The notes beneath the pieces were generated by a model that saw nothing but the letters and a program-made list of their open reading frames with translations, ran no database searches and was not told the DNA's origin. A stretch of DNA of 64,000 bases from Palsa-504 sp963800415 (GTDB lineage Bacteria; Actinomycetota; Actinomycetes; Streptosporangiales; Streptosporangiaceae). Location: contig CAWDBS010000033.1 in assembly GCA_963800415.1 (NCBI GenBank), positions 87,156-151,155 on the forward strand, written 5' to 3'. A program made the translations under genes and the position numbers. Below are positions 8,744 to 17,451 of this stretch, in pieces; within the stretch, counting starts at the first letter, position 1; each line of letters begins with the position of its first letter.

Positions 8744-10270
8744 ATGAGTGACCAGACTGCGCAACCCGATAGCACGGCCGCCAGGGCCAGGGGAGTCTGG
8801 GGGGATGAAGTCCCTCCCAAGGGGGGTCTGGCGGGATGGGTCCCCCCCAAGGGGGGTCTGGCGGGATGGGTCCCCCCAGGATCGGGGGGGCCTGGGGGGG
8901 TCGTCCCCCCCGCTAACAGAGCATCTCTCAGCCGACGCGGCCTGCTGCGCGCGGCCGGCGCCAGCGCAGTCGTCGTAGGAGGCGGCGGACTGCTCGATGC
9001 GTGCAGCTCCAGCATCAAAGGCGCCGGCGGCGGCTCCACCTCTGCCGCCGCAGGCGGCGGCACCAAAGAGATCGTGATCGGCTTCATCCACCCGCTCACC
9101 GGGCCGCTGGCCGGGTTCGGCACGTCCGACACGTGGATCATGAGCAAGATCGCCCAGACGCCGCAGTATAAGAACGGGTTCAAGATCGGCGGCAAGACCT
9201 ACCAGGTCACCATCAAGTCCTACGACACCCAGTCCGACCCGAACCGGGCCGGCGACCTGGCCAGCCAGGCCATCCTGTCGGACAAGGTGGACCTGCTCCT
9301 GACCTCCTCCACGCCCGAGACCGTCAACCCGGTGGCGACCAAGGCCGAAGCCCTGGGCACCCCGGTGATCTGCGGCAACGTCCCGTGGCAGGCCTGGTAC
9401 GCGAACCTGGGCGGCAACCCGACCCCGGGCAAGAGCACGTTCAAGCCCAAGTTCGCGACGGTGTACTTTCTCGGCGTCAATGACCTGTGCCTTGCCTTCA
9501 TCGCCATGTGGAACCGGATCCACGCCCAGCTGCACACCAACAAGGTCGTCGGCTGCGCGTTCCCGAACGACTCGGACGGCAACGCCTTCCGCGCCGCGTG
9601 GCCGCTGTTCGCCAAGCCGGCCGGCTACACGCTGATCGACCCGCCCGCCTACACCGACGGGCTCACCAACTACTCCTCGATGATCAGCCTGTTCAAGTCG
9701 ACCAACTGCCAGTTCTTCACCAACGTGCAACTGCCGCCCGACTTCAACGTGTTCTGGAAGCAGGCCGCGCAGCAGGGCTTCAAGCCGAAGCTGGCCACCG
9801 TGGCCAAGGTGCTGCTGTTCCCCGGCGACGTGAAGGCGCTCGGCAACCTGGTCAACAACGTCGCCACCGACGCGTGGTGGGCGCCGGGGATGCCGTGGAA
9901 GTCCTCCCTCACCGGGGAGACCTGCCAGCAGATCGCCAGCGAATACGAGACGTCCACCGGCCAGCAGTGGGTGCAGTCGCTCAGCAACTACAGCCTCTTC
10001 GAGGTCGCCTACGCGGCGCTCACCTCGGTGAGCGACCCGCACGACAAGACCGAGGTGGCTGACGCCCTGTTCAAGGTGAACATCCAGGCCCTGGCCGGAC
10101 AGCTCGACTGGACCTCGAGCAAGAACCCGGCCCCGGGCGTGGTGGACACCCCATGCGTCGGCGTGCAGTGGAAGCCCAGCTCCAAGTGGGGCTGGTCCAT
10201 GGAGGTCGTCGACAACACGCTGATGCCGAACGTACCGCTGACCGGAACGCTCGAGCCGACGAACACGTAA
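8744..10270 (+). CDS. ABC transporter solute-binding lipoprotein (LIV/urea/amide type)
   Basis: 508-residue periplasmic-binding fold type I protein that captures substrate outside the membrane for the importer encoded downstream. A Tat-type signal SRRGLLRAAGASAVVVGGGG ends in the lipobox LLDAC (lipidated Cys near residue 83). The mature domain begins KEIVIGFIHPLTGPLAGFG. The ATG at 8744 follows AAAGGAGATCG with good spacing; a TTG at 8738 is the alternative. Unusually, about 50 residues precede the twin-arginine motif, and about 40 of them (VPPKGGLAGW repeats) are coded by the G6/C6 repeat described separately. Substrate cannot be read; branched-chain amino acids, amides or urea are typical for the family. 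Confidence 0.88.
   Translation: MSDQTAQPDSTAARARGVWGDEVPPKGGLAGWVPPKGGLAGWVPPGSGGPGGVVPPANRASLSRRGLLRAAGASAVVVGGGGLLDACSSSIKGAGGGSTSAAAGGGTKEIVIGFIHPLTGPLAGFGTSDTWIMSKIAQTPQYKNGFKIGGKTYQVTIKSYDTQSDPNRAGDLASQAILSDKVDLLLTSSTPETVNPVATKAEALGTPVICGNVPWQAWYANLGGNPTPGKSTFKPKFATVYFLGVNDLCLAFIAMWNRIHAQLHTNKVVGCAFPNDSDGNAFRAAWPLFAKPAGYTLIDPPAYTDGLTNYSSMISLFKSTNCQFFTNVQLPPDFNVFWKQAAQQGFKPKLATVAKVLLFPGDVKALGNLVNNVATDAWWAPGMPWKSSLTGETCQQIASEYETSTGQQWVQSLSNYSLFEVAYAALTSVSDPHDKTEVADALFKVNIQALAGQLDWTSSKNPAPGVVDTPCVGVQWKPSSKWGWSMEVVDNTLMPNVPLTGTLEPTNT
8790..8911 (+). repeat. G6/C6 hairpin repeat, copy 1 (inside the solute-binding protein gene)
   Basis: Tandem units built on GGGGGGTCTGG...TCCCCCC, each able to fold into a G-tract/C-tract hairpin. 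The internal period is 30 bases, so the reading frame is preserved and codes VPPKGGLAGW repeats ahead of the Tat signal. G-rich strand on plus. Confidence 0.9.
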
Positions 10271-10274
10271 CCGG

Positions 10275-11060
10275 ATGACAAGTCCCCTGCTCGAACTGAA
10301 CCACGTGACGAAAAGCTTCGGCCGCGTCGTCATCGCGGAAAACCTCTCGTTTGCCGTCGGGCCAGGCGAGGTGGTCGGGATCGTGGGGCCGAACGGAGCC
10401 GGCAAGACCAGCCTGTTCGGCCTCATCTCCGGCGACCTGTCGCCGGGCGCCGGGGTCATCTCCTTCGCGGGGCGCCCGGTGACCAAGCTGGACGCCGCGG
10501 CGCGGTGCCGGCTGGGCATCGGGCGCACGTACCAGGTGCCCCGGCCGTTCACCGACATGACCGTGTTCGAGAACGTGCTCGTGGCCGCGCAGCAGGGCGG
10601 CGGCCTGCGGCGGCGGGCCAGCTACGCGTCGGCGGTGCAGGCCCTGGAGCGGGCCGGCATGACCGCCGAGGCCAACCTGCCCGCCGCCCGGCTCGGCCTG
10701 CTGCAGCGCAAGCGGCTGGAACTCGCCCGCGCCCTGGCGTCGCGGCCCAGGCTGCTGCTGCTCGACGAGGTGGCGGGCGGCCTCACCGACCCGGAGGTCG
10801 CCCAGCTGATCGAGATCGTCCGCGGCGTCAACGCCGAGGGCGTCGCGGTGATCTGGATCGAGCACGTGGTGCGGGCGCTCACCGCCACGGTGAGCCGCCT
10901 GATCTGCCTGGCCGGCGGGCAGTTCGTCGGCGACGGCACGCCCGACGAGGTACTGGCCACCCCGGCCGTCCGCGAGGTCTTCCTCGGCTCCGAGCTCACC
11001 GCCTCGCTGAGCGCCGGCACCCTCACCACCGAGGTCGGCGACGCGGGAGACGCACCATGA
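10275..11060 (+). CDS. livG: LIV-type ABC transporter ATP-binding protein (LivG-like)
   Basis: 261-residue ATPase of the importer. Walker A is GIVGPNGAGKTSLFG, Walker B is RPRLLLLDEVAGGL, and the H-loop is VIWIEHVVRAL. The ABC signature region reads LGLLQRKRLELARALA, lacking a clear LSGGQ; LivG-type proteins are often divergent here (LPYGQQRRLE), but this one is more so. It starts four bases after the solute-binding protein stop and overlaps livF by ATGA. The long AAARCRLGIGRTYQVPRPF segment is typical of LivG rather than LivF. Confidence 0.9.
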   Translation: MTSPLLELNHVTKSFGRVVIAENLSFAVGPGEVVGIVGPNGAGKTSLFGLISGDLSPGAGVISFAGRPVTKLDAAARCRLGIGRTYQVPRPFTDMTVFENVLVAAQQGGGLRRRASYASAVQALERAGMTAEANLPAARLGLLQRKRLELARALASRPRLLLLDEVAGGLTDPEVAQLIEIVRGVNAEGVAVIWIEHVVRALTATVSRLICLAGGQFVGDGTPDEVLATPAVREVFLGSELTASLSAGTLTTEVGDAGDAP

Positions 11061-12112
11061 GCGAGCCAAAGGGCCGCGGCGACGCCTGGACTGAGGAGCG
11101 AGGAACGAGCGACGAGGGCCCGCCGCCGCAGGCGGCCATGCTAGCAAGGCGCCGCCTTGAAGGCGGCCCGGAGGCGAGCAGAGCGAGCGAGGCGAGCAGA
11201 GCGAGCGAGGCGAGCAGAGCGAGCGAGGCGAGCAGAGCGAGCGAGCCACTACTAGACGTCCGCGACCTGACCGTGCACCACGGGCAGCTGCGGGCACTGG
11301 ACCATGTATCGCTGCGGGTGTTCCCCGGCGAGGTGTACGCGATCATCGGCGCGAACGGCGCGGGCAAGTCGACGCTGCTGCGTACGATCGCCGGCCTGCA
11401 CCAGCCGACCGAAGGCTCGATCCGGTACGACGGCAAGAACGTGACCAAGGTCCGGCCGGAGCGCCGCGCCACCAGCGGAATCGTCATGGTCCCGGAGGGG
11501 CGGCGGCTCTTCGGCTCGCTCACGGTGGAGGAGAACCTGCAGGTCGGCGCCACGTACGCGCGGAAGGGGCCGTGGACGATCGAGCGCGTCTACGAGCTGT
11601 TCGGCTGGATGAGGGACCGCCGGACCCAGCGCACGGCCCAGTTGTCCGGCGGCGAGCAGCAGTCGGTCGCCATCGGCCGGGCGCTGGTCGCCAACCCGCG
11701 GGTGCTGCTGCTCGACGAGCTGTCCCTGGGCCTGGCACCGGTGATCGTCCAGCGCATCTACGCGATGCTGCCGCAGATCCTGGCCACCGGGCTCACCGTC
11801 GTGCTGGTCGAGCAGGACGTCAGCCAGGCGCTGCGGGTGGCATCCCATCTGCAATGCCTGCTCGAGGGGCACACCACGCTGGAAGGCCGGCCCTCCGACG
11901 TCACCCCGGCCCAGGTCGAGGCCGCCTACTTCGGCCTAGGGACCTCGGCAGCCCCGGGCAGCCCCCCCGCAAGCGGGGGGCCCGGGGGGCCCGGGGGGGC
12001 GGGCAGCCCCCCCGCAAGCGGGGGGCCCCGGGGGCCCGGGGGGGCGGGCAGCCCCCCCGTGAGCGGGGGGGGTCTGGGGGGGGTCGTTCCCCCCGAGGAA
12101 ACGGAGCCGTAG
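11057..12112 (+). CDS. livF: LIV-type ABC transporter ATP-binding protein (LivF-like) with repeat-coded ends
   Basis: 351-residue second ATPase of the importer. Walker A is AIIGANGAGKSTLLR, the signature is AQLSGGEQQSVAIGRALV, Walker B is RVLLLDELSLGLAP, and IVMVPEGRRLFGSLTVEENL is a LivF hallmark. The usual ~235-residue domain is flanked by extra sequence. The N-terminus (~60 residues) holds EASRAS repeats from an 18-base unit. The C-terminus (~50 residues) is Gly/Pro/Ser-rich, coded by the G6/C6 repeat. The ATG at 11057 overlaps the livG stop. A start closer to LLDVRDLTVHHGQLRAL is possible if the repeats are untranslated. Confidence 0.9.
   Translation: MSEPKGRGDAWTEERGTSDEGPPPQAAMLARRRLEGGPEASRASEASRASEASRASEASRASEPLLDVRDLTVHHGQLRALDHVSLRVFPGEVYAIIGANGAGKSTLLRTIAGLHQPTEGSIRYDGKNVTKVRPERRATSGIVMVPEGRRLFGSLTVEENLQVGATYARKGPWTIERVYELFGWMRDRRTQRTAQLSGGEQQSVAIGRALVANPRVLLLDELSLGLAPVIVQRIYAMLPQILATGLTVVLVEQDVSQALRVASHLQCLLEGHTTLEGRPSDVTPAQVEAAYFGLGTSAAPGSPPASGGPGGPGGAGSPPASGGPRGPGGAGSPPVSGGGLGGVVPPEETEP
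11171..11246 (+). repeat. 18-base tandem repeat at the livF N-terminus
   Basis: About four copies of GAGGCGAGCAGAGCGAGC coding EASRAS. The period is a multiple of three. The flanking bases (GAGGAGCGAGGAACGAGC) look like a degenerate form of the same repeat, so the array probably grew from the gene start region. Confidence 0.88.
11956..12095 (+). repeat. G6/C6 hairpin repeat, copy 2 (livF C-terminal tail)
   Basis: Three tandem units of about 45 bases containing CCCCCCCGCAAGCGGGGGG (a perfect C7/G7-type hairpin with a short loop) plus a final GGGGGGGGTCTGGGGGGGG segment. It codes GSPPASGGPGG-type residues and ends 15 bases before the livF stop. G-rich strand on plus. Confidence 0.9.
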
Positions 12113-12987
12113 TGGTCTGGGTCAACGACATCATCCAGGGAATCCTGACCGGCGGGCTGTACGCGCTGTTCGCCTGCGGGCTGTCGCTCATGTTCGGGGT
12201 CATGAAGGTCGTCAACCTGGCCCATGGCGACCTCGCGGTGATCGGTGCCTACATCGCGCTCGGCGTCATCACCGTCACCCACATCCCGGTGCTCTGGTCG
12301 TTCGTGATCGTGGTGCCGGTCATGGCCGTGCTCGGCTACGTGCTGCAGCGGACCGTGATCCAGGCGGCGCTCGACCGCAGCGTACTCACCACGCTGCTGG
12401 TGACGTTCGGGCTTTCCGTGGTGATCGAGAACGCGCTGCTGCAGTTCGTCAACGCCGACAGCCACTCGCTCGGGGTCGGCAACGCCATCATCACCGGCTC
12501 GTTCTCGGTCGGCTCGCAGATCCAGATCCCCTACCTGCTGCTGCTGATCTTCGCGGTCGCCGTGGTGGTCCTGCTCGGCCTGCAGTACTTCCTGTCCGGG
12601 TCCCAGTACGGCCGGATGATCCGGGCGGTGGCCGACGACCAGGAGGCGGCCCAGCTCTCCGGCATCGACTACCGGCACGTGTTCGGCATCGCGGGGGCGA
12701 TCGCGTTCGGCACCGTGGCACTGGCCGGCATCGCCTACGGCATGTACTCGCAGTTCTCGCCGACCACCGGCACCGACACGATCCTGCTCTTCGCGTTCGC
12801 CGCGGTGGTGATCGGCGGCCTCGGCTCGCTGTGGGGCACGCTGCTCGGCGGCGTGGTGCTCGGTGTCGCCCAGCAGATCGGCGCCCAGATCAACCAGTCC
12901 GATCAGTTCCTGGCCGGATACATCGTCTTCCTGGTCGTACTGGCGGTCCGGCCCCAGGGCCTTACCGCCCGGAGGGCCCAGTCATGA
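12112..12987 (+). CDS. livH: LIV-type ABC transporter permease (LivH-like)
   Basis: 291-residue inner-membrane permease. It opens VWVNDIIQGILTGGLYALFA and has the LivH signature MFGVMKVVNLAHGDLAVIGAY, then about eight hydrophobic segments and the cytoplasmic coupling motif RAVADDQEAAQLSGID. The GTG at 12112 shares its first base with the livF TAG and is preceded by GAGGAAACGGAG, which decides the start. Typical length for the family. Confidence 0.92.
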   Translation: MVWVNDIIQGILTGGLYALFACGLSLMFGVMKVVNLAHGDLAVIGAYIALGVITVTHIPVLWSFVIVVPVMAVLGYVLQRTVIQAALDRSVLTTLLVTFGLSVVIENALLQFVNADSHSLGVGNAIITGSFSVGSQIQIPYLLLLIFAVAVVVLLGLQYFLSGSQYGRMIRAVADDQEAAQLSGIDYRHVFGIAGAIAFGTVALAGIAYGMYSQFSPTTGTDTILLFAFAAVVIGGLGSLWGTLLGGVVLGVAQQIGAQINQSDQFLAGYIVFLVVLAVRPQGLTARRAQS

Positions 12988-14072
12988 GCGTAGTGACAGA
13001 CACCTCGGTCCGTTCGGAAGAAAACTACCGGGTGACCCGGTCACGCAGGAACGTGGCCTGGACCGGAGCCGGCGCCCTGATCGTCGTGGTGGTGCTGGCC
13101 CTGTTCCCCTACAGGTTCTACTCCGGCACCACCAGCCTCATGGTGCAGGGGTTCATCGTGGTCACCCTGGCCAGCATGTGGAACCTGCTGGCAGGTTACG
13201 CGGGCCTGGTATCGGTGGGACAGCAGGCGTTCATCGGACTCGGGGCCTACTTCGTGCTGATCCTGGCCCAGCACGGCACCTCGCCGTTCGGCGGGCTGCC
13301 GATCGCCGCGATCGGCTGCGGCGTGGCCGCCGTGCCGATGTGGTGGCTGGTCTCCCGGCTGCGCAGCGGGTACTTCGCGATCGCGACCTGGGTGCTCGCG
13401 ACGACGGTGATGCTGTTCATCGAGAAGTTCCCGTCCATCGGCGGCGGCACCGGCATGTCGCTGCCCGGCTTGTCCGGCTACGACCCCACCCTGCTCGTCG
13501 CCTACACGTACTGGATCGGGCTGGCCGTCACGGTCCTGGCGCTGATCACCGTGTACCTGCTGCTGCGCGGGCGGCTCGGCCTGGTGCTCACCGCCATCCG
13601 CGACGACGAGGTGGCCGCGCGCAGTTCCGGGGCGCGGGTCGGCCTGGCCCGGATGCTGGTCTTCGTGGTGGCCGCGGTCGGCTGCGGCGCGGCCGGGGCG
13701 CTGCTCGCCATCAGCCAGCTCATCGTGCAGCCGGGTGCCGTGTTCACCGTGGCATGGACCGCCAAGATGGCGTTCGCGGTGATCATCGGCGGGCTCGGCA
13801 CGATCGAGGGACCGATCCTCGGCGCCATCGTGTACATAGTCCTGCAGCAGACGCTGTCCTCCTACAACGCCTGGTACCTGATCATCCTCGGGCTGGTGGC
13901 GATCCTCGTCGCGCTGTTCGCGCGGCGCGGGCTGTGGGGGCTGATCGATGACCGCCTGCACATCCGGCTGTTCCCGGTTGGATACTGGCTATGGGCGCCG
14001 GGAAGCACCGGCCGCCGCCGCGGCCTCGGCAGACGCGGGACCAGCCCGCGGCGCGAAGGCCGGCACAGCTAA
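12984..14072 (+). CDS. livM: LIV-type ABC transporter permease (LivM-like)
   Basis: 362-residue second permease. The LivM signature LLAGYAGLVSVGQQAFIGLG is present, together with the coupling motif TAIRDDEVAARSSGARVGLA and IIGGLGTIEGPILGAI near the C-terminus. About nine hydrophobic segments are visible, followed by a short basic tail (STGRRRGLGRRGTSPRR). The ATG at 12984 overlaps the livH stop by four bases. Last gene of the importer operon; the order binding protein-livG-livF-livH-livM differs from the E. coli livKHMGF order. Confidence 0.92.
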   Translation: MSVVTDTSVRSEENYRVTRSRRNVAWTGAGALIVVVVLALFPYRFYSGTTSLMVQGFIVVTLASMWNLLAGYAGLVSVGQQAFIGLGAYFVLILAQHGTSPFGGLPIAAIGCGVAAVPMWWLVSRLRSGYFAIATWVLATTVMLFIEKFPSIGGGTGMSLPGLSGYDPTLLVAYTYWIGLAVTVLALITVYLLLRGRLGLVLTAIRDDEVAARSSGARVGLARMLVFVVAAVGCGAAGALLAISQLIVQPGAVFTVAWTAKMAFAVIIGGLGTIEGPILGAIVYIVLQQTLSSYNAWYLIILGLVAILVALFARRGLWGLIDDRLHIRLFPVGYWLWAPGSTGRRRGLGRRGTSPRREGRHS

Positions 14073-14116
14073 ACCCGTTGCCGGGATGGCGTCAGCCGTC
14101 GCGGCACAATGGTCGC

Positions 14117-15679
14117 GTGCTGCTTAGTGAGATCGCCGAGGTGTCGCGGACCGTGGCCACCACCAGCGCCCGGCTGGCGAAGATCCAGACGCTGGCCGGC
14201 GCGCTGCGCGCGGCCGGGCCGCTCGAGGTGCCGATCGCCGTCGCCTACCTGTCCGGCGAGCTGCCGCAACGGCAGATCGGCGTCGGGTGGGCGGCCCTGC
14301 GGGGGGTTTCGGGGGGTGGTCCCCCCGGGCAAGCGCTGCGAGACGGATTCACCCCCGCGCCTTCGCCCGCGCTCACCCTGAGCGACGTGGACGCGGGCTT
14401 CTCCGCGATCGGGGCGGTGGCCGGGAAGGGGTCAGCGGCCGCCCGCAAGGCGCTGGTCGGCGAGCTATTCGGCCGCGCCACCGAGGACGAGCAGCGGTTC
14501 CTGGTCGGCCTGCTCTCCGGCGAGCTGCGCCAGGGAGCGCTGGAGGGGGTCATGACCGAGGCGGTCGCGCGGGCGGCTTCGGTGCCGGTGGCCGAGATCC
14601 GCCGGGCGATGATGCTGCGCGGCTCGCTGGGCGCGGTGGCCGCCGCGGCGCTCGCGGGCGGCAGCGACGCGCTGGCCGCCTTCGGGCTGGAGGTCGGCCG
14701 TCCGGTCCGGCCGATGCTCGCGGCCAGCGCGGCCAGTATCGCCGACGCGCTGGCCAAGATCGACGGCGAGGCGGCCGTGGAGTGGAAACTTGACGGCATC
14801 CGGATCCAGGCCCACCTGCTCAACGGAAGCGTGCGCCTGTTCACCCGCACGCTCGACGACATCACCGCCCGGCTGCCCGATGTCGTCGAGGTGCTGGCCA
14901 AGCTGCCGACGCGGGCGGCGGTGTTCGACGGCGAGCTGATCGCGCTGCGCGCGGACGGCAGGCCGCTGCCATTCCAGGACACGGCGGCGCGGACCGCCAG
15001 CCAGGAGGCGGGCCCGGGAGGTCCCGCCGTCCCGCTTTCGGCGTTCCTGTTCGACGCGCTGCACCTGGAGGGCGCCGACCTGATCGACCTGCCCTACTGG
15101 AAGCGGCACGCCGAGCTGGCCCGGGCCGTACCGCCGGATCTGCTGATGCCGCGCGTCGTCACCGGTTCGGCCGAGGAGGCGGCGGAGTTCTTCACCGACG
15201 CGATCAGGCACGGCCACGAAGGCGTGGTGGTCAAGTCGCTGAGCGCCCCCTACGCGGCGGGCCGCCGCGGCGCCGGGTGGATCAAGGTCAAGCCGCGGCA
15301 CACCCTGGACCTGGTGGTGCTGGCCGTCGAGTGGGGCCACGGGCGGCGCCGCGGCTGGCTGTCCAACCTGCACCTGGGCGCCCGTGACCCTTCGACGGGC
15401 GGTTTCGTCATGCTCGGCAAGACGTTCAAGGGGCTGACCGACGAGCTGCTGACCTGGCAGACCGAGCGGCTGCTTGCGCTGGAAGAGCGCCGGGACTCCT
15501 ACACCGTCTACGTCCGCCCCGAACTCGTGGTGGAGATCGCCTTCAACGGCGTCCAGCGCAGCCCCCGCTACCCCGGCGGCCTCGCGCTGCGGTTCGCCCG
15601 CGTGCTGCGCTACCGCGAGGACAAGAGCGCCGCCGAAGCCGACAGCATCGACACCGTCCGCGCGCTCAGCCCCGGGTGA
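14117..15679 (+). CDS. ATP-dependent DNA ligase (actinobacterial LigB type)
   Basis: 520-residue ligase. The adenylated Lys is in AVEWKLDGIRIQAHL (motif I); further motifs are FTRTLDDITARLP, VFDGELIALRADG, HEGVVVKSLSAPYAAGRRG and WIKVKPRHTLDLVVLAVEWG. An N-terminal DNA-binding domain (about residues 1-190) precedes the nucleotidyltransferase and OB domains. The GTG at 14117 is chosen because family members begin with LLxEIAEVS. A G-tract insertion adds about ten residues (GVSGGGPPG) to the N-terminal domain. It lies 44 bases after livM on the same strand but need not be functionally linked. Confidence 0.92.
   Translation: MLLSEIAEVSRTVATTSARLAKIQTLAGALRAAGPLEVPIAVAYLSGELPQRQIGVGWAALRGVSGGGPPGQALRDGFTPAPSPALTLSDVDAGFSAIGAVAGKGSAAARKALVGELFGRATEDEQRFLVGLLSGELRQGALEGVMTEAVARAASVPVAEIRRAMMLRGSLGAVAAAALAGGSDALAAFGLEVGRPVRPMLAASAASIADALAKIDGEAAVEWKLDGIRIQAHLLNGSVRLFTRTLDDITARLPDVVEVLAKLPTRAAVFDGELIALRADGRPLPFQDTAARTASQEAGPGGPAVPLSAFLFDALHLEGADLIDLPYWKRHAELARAVPPDLLMPRVVTGSAEEAAEFFTDAIRHGHEGVVVKSLSAPYAAGRRGAGWIKVKPRHTLDLVVLAVEWGHGRRRGWLSNLHLGARDPSTGGFVMLGKTFKGLTDELLTWQTERLLALEERRDSYTVYVRPELVVEIAFNGVQRSPRYPGGLALRFARVLRYREDKSAAEADSIDTVRALSPG
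14300..14330 (+). repeat. G6/C6 hairpin repeat, copy 3 (single unit inside the ligase gene)
   Basis: One unit, GGGGGGTTTCGGGGGGTGG followed by TCCCCCCGGG, inserted in frame in the N-terminal domain of the ligase. G-rich strand on plus. Confidence 0.8.
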
Positions 15680-15688
15680 AGCCGCGGG

Positions 15689-17356
15689 CTACTTCTTCTT
15701 GCGCTTGTTGCCGCCGCGGAAGGCGGCCGGGATGTTGCCCTGCGCCGGGGGCGGGAAGTTCAGCCCGGCCGGCATGTTGGCCAGCCCGTCGGCCAGGCTC
15801 TCGGGGAAGCCGTCCGGCAGGCCGCCGCCGAGGCCGCCCAGGCCGCCAGCCGTACCCGGACCGCCGGGACCGCCGGGGGCGCCGGGGCTGCCGGTCGCAG
15901 CACCTTGACCCTGGCCTGCGCCGCGCGCGAGTTCGGCGGCACGACGCGGGTCACCGCTGCGCGGCGCCCTCTTCTTGCCCTTCTTGCGCGCCTTCTGGCC
16001 CGCCGCCCGCCGGGCCGCGCCGAGGCCGGGCATCGGCGGCATGCCGGGGATGCCGCCGCTGAACATCGCCTTCATCTGCTTCTGGCCCTCGAAGAAGTTC
16101 GTGACCAGCTGGGAGACCTCGCCGATGGCGACCCCGGAGCCCTTGGCGATGCGCGAGCGGCGAGAGCCGTTGATGATCTTGGGGTTGCGGCGCTCCTCCG
16201 GCGTCATGGACCGGACGATCGCCTCGGCCCGATCCAGGTCCTTGTCGCTGACCTGATCGAGCTGTTCCCGGTACCGGCCCGCGCCCGGCAGCATGCCGAG
16301 CAGGTTCCCGATCGGGCCGAGCTTGCGCACCATGGACAGCTGCTCGACGAAATCCTCGAGCGTGAAACCCTCGCCGGAGGCGAGCCGCCCGGCCAGATTC
16401 GCGGTCTGGTCGGCGTCGAACGCCTTCTCGGCCTGCTCGATCAGGGTCAGGATGTCACCCAGGTCGAGGATCCGCGACGCCATCCGGTCCGGATGGAACA
16501 TGTCGAAGTCCTCGAGCTTCTCGCCCGAGGACGCGAACATGATCGGGCGCCCGGTCAGCTCCACGATGGACAGCGCGGCGCCGCCGCGCGCGTCACCGTC
16601 GAGCTTGGTCAGCACTACGCCGTCGTAGCCAACGCCGTCCAGGAACGCCTGCGCGGTCGCCACCGCGTCCTGGCCGATCATCGCGTCGACCACGAACAGG
16701 ATCTCGTCCGGCTGGGTGGCGTCCCTGATCGCGACGGCCTGCGCCATCATCTCCGCGTCCACGCCCAGGCGGCCCGCGGTGTCGATGATGACCATGTTCT
16801 GCTGGCGGCGCCTCGCCTCTTCCAGCGAGTCCCGGGCGGCGGCCACCGGGTCACCGACGCCGTTGCCGGGGAACGGCGCGTAGACGGGGACGCCCGCCCG
16901 CTCGCCGAGCACTTCAAGCTGCTGCACGGCGTTGGGCCGCTGCAGGTCGGCCGCGACGAGCATCGGGGTGTTGCCCTGCCCCTTCAGCCACAGCGCCAGC
17001 TTGGCCGCCAGCGTGGTCTTACCCGAACCCTGCAGGCCGGCCAGCATGATCACGGTCGGCGGCACCTTGGCGAACCGCAGCCGCCGCTCCTCGCCGCCGA
17101 GGATGCCGATGAGCTCCTCGTTGACGATCTTGATGACCTGCTGGGCCGGGTTCAGCGCGGCGGAGACCTCCTCGCCGCTGGCCCGCTCCTTGACCCGGGC
17201 CACGAACTGCCTGACGACCGGAAGCGCGACGTCCGCCTCGAGCAGGGCGATGCGGATCTCACGGCACGTCGCGTCGATGTCGGCGGCAGAGAGCCGACCG
17301 CGGCCGCGGAGGGAGGTGAAAACCTGCGTCAGCCGGTCAGTAAGGGTGTCAAACAC
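15689..17356 (-). CDS. ffh: Signal recognition particle protein Ffh
   Basis: 555-residue SRP GTPase that binds signal sequences and 4.5S RNA. N domain at residues 1-90; G domain with GLQGSGKTTLAAKLA (G1), NMVIIDTAGRLGVDAEMM (G3) and VVLTKLDGDARGG (G4); M domain with EERRNPKIINGSRRSRIAKG and a Met-rich region (QMKAMFSGGIPGMPPMPG). The C-terminus is extended by a Gly/Pro/Ala-rich tail ending FRGGNKRKKK. GTG start at 17356. It is convergent with the ligase (ten bases between stops), so an actinobacterial ffh-rpsP neighbourhood has been split here. Confidence 0.96.
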   Translation of the reverse strand: MFDTLTDRLTQVFTSLRGRGRLSAADIDATCREIRIALLEADVALPVVRQFVARVKERASGEEVSAALNPAQQVIKIVNEELIGILGGEERRLRFAKVPPTVIMLAGLQGSGKTTLAAKLALWLKGQGNTPMLVAADLQRPNAVQQLEVLGERAGVPVYAPFPGNGVGDPVAAARDSLEEARRRQQNMVIIDTAGRLGVDAEMMAQAVAIRDATQPDEILFVVDAMIGQDAVATAQAFLDGVGYDGVVLTKLDGDARGGAALSIVELTGRPIMFASSGEKLEDFDMFHPDRMASRILDLGDILTLIEQAEKAFDADQTANLAGRLASGEGFTLEDFVEQLSMVRKLGPIGNLLGMLPGAGRYREQLDQVSDKDLDRAEAIVRSMTPEERRNPKIINGSRRSRIAKGSGVAIGEVSQLVTNFFEGQKQMKAMFSGGIPGMPPMPGLGAARRAAGQKARKKGKKRAPRSGDPRRAAELARGAGQGQGAATGSPGAPGGPGGPGTAGGLGGLGGGLPDGFPESLADGLANMPAGLNFPPPAQGNIPAAFRGGNKRKKK

Positions 17357-17451
17357 AAGACCCAGGCTACCGAACGGTCCGTGGTACCCGCGTCCTGCGC
17401 GGCCAACCCGCCCGGGTGGCTGGTCGCGCGGGGGGCGTGGTCACCCGGCGC

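Noticed and set aside
15689..16060. Separate small gene in the Gly/Pro-rich end of ffh
   Set aside because: The tail is in frame with the M domain and ends in a basic cluster typical of Ffh tails.
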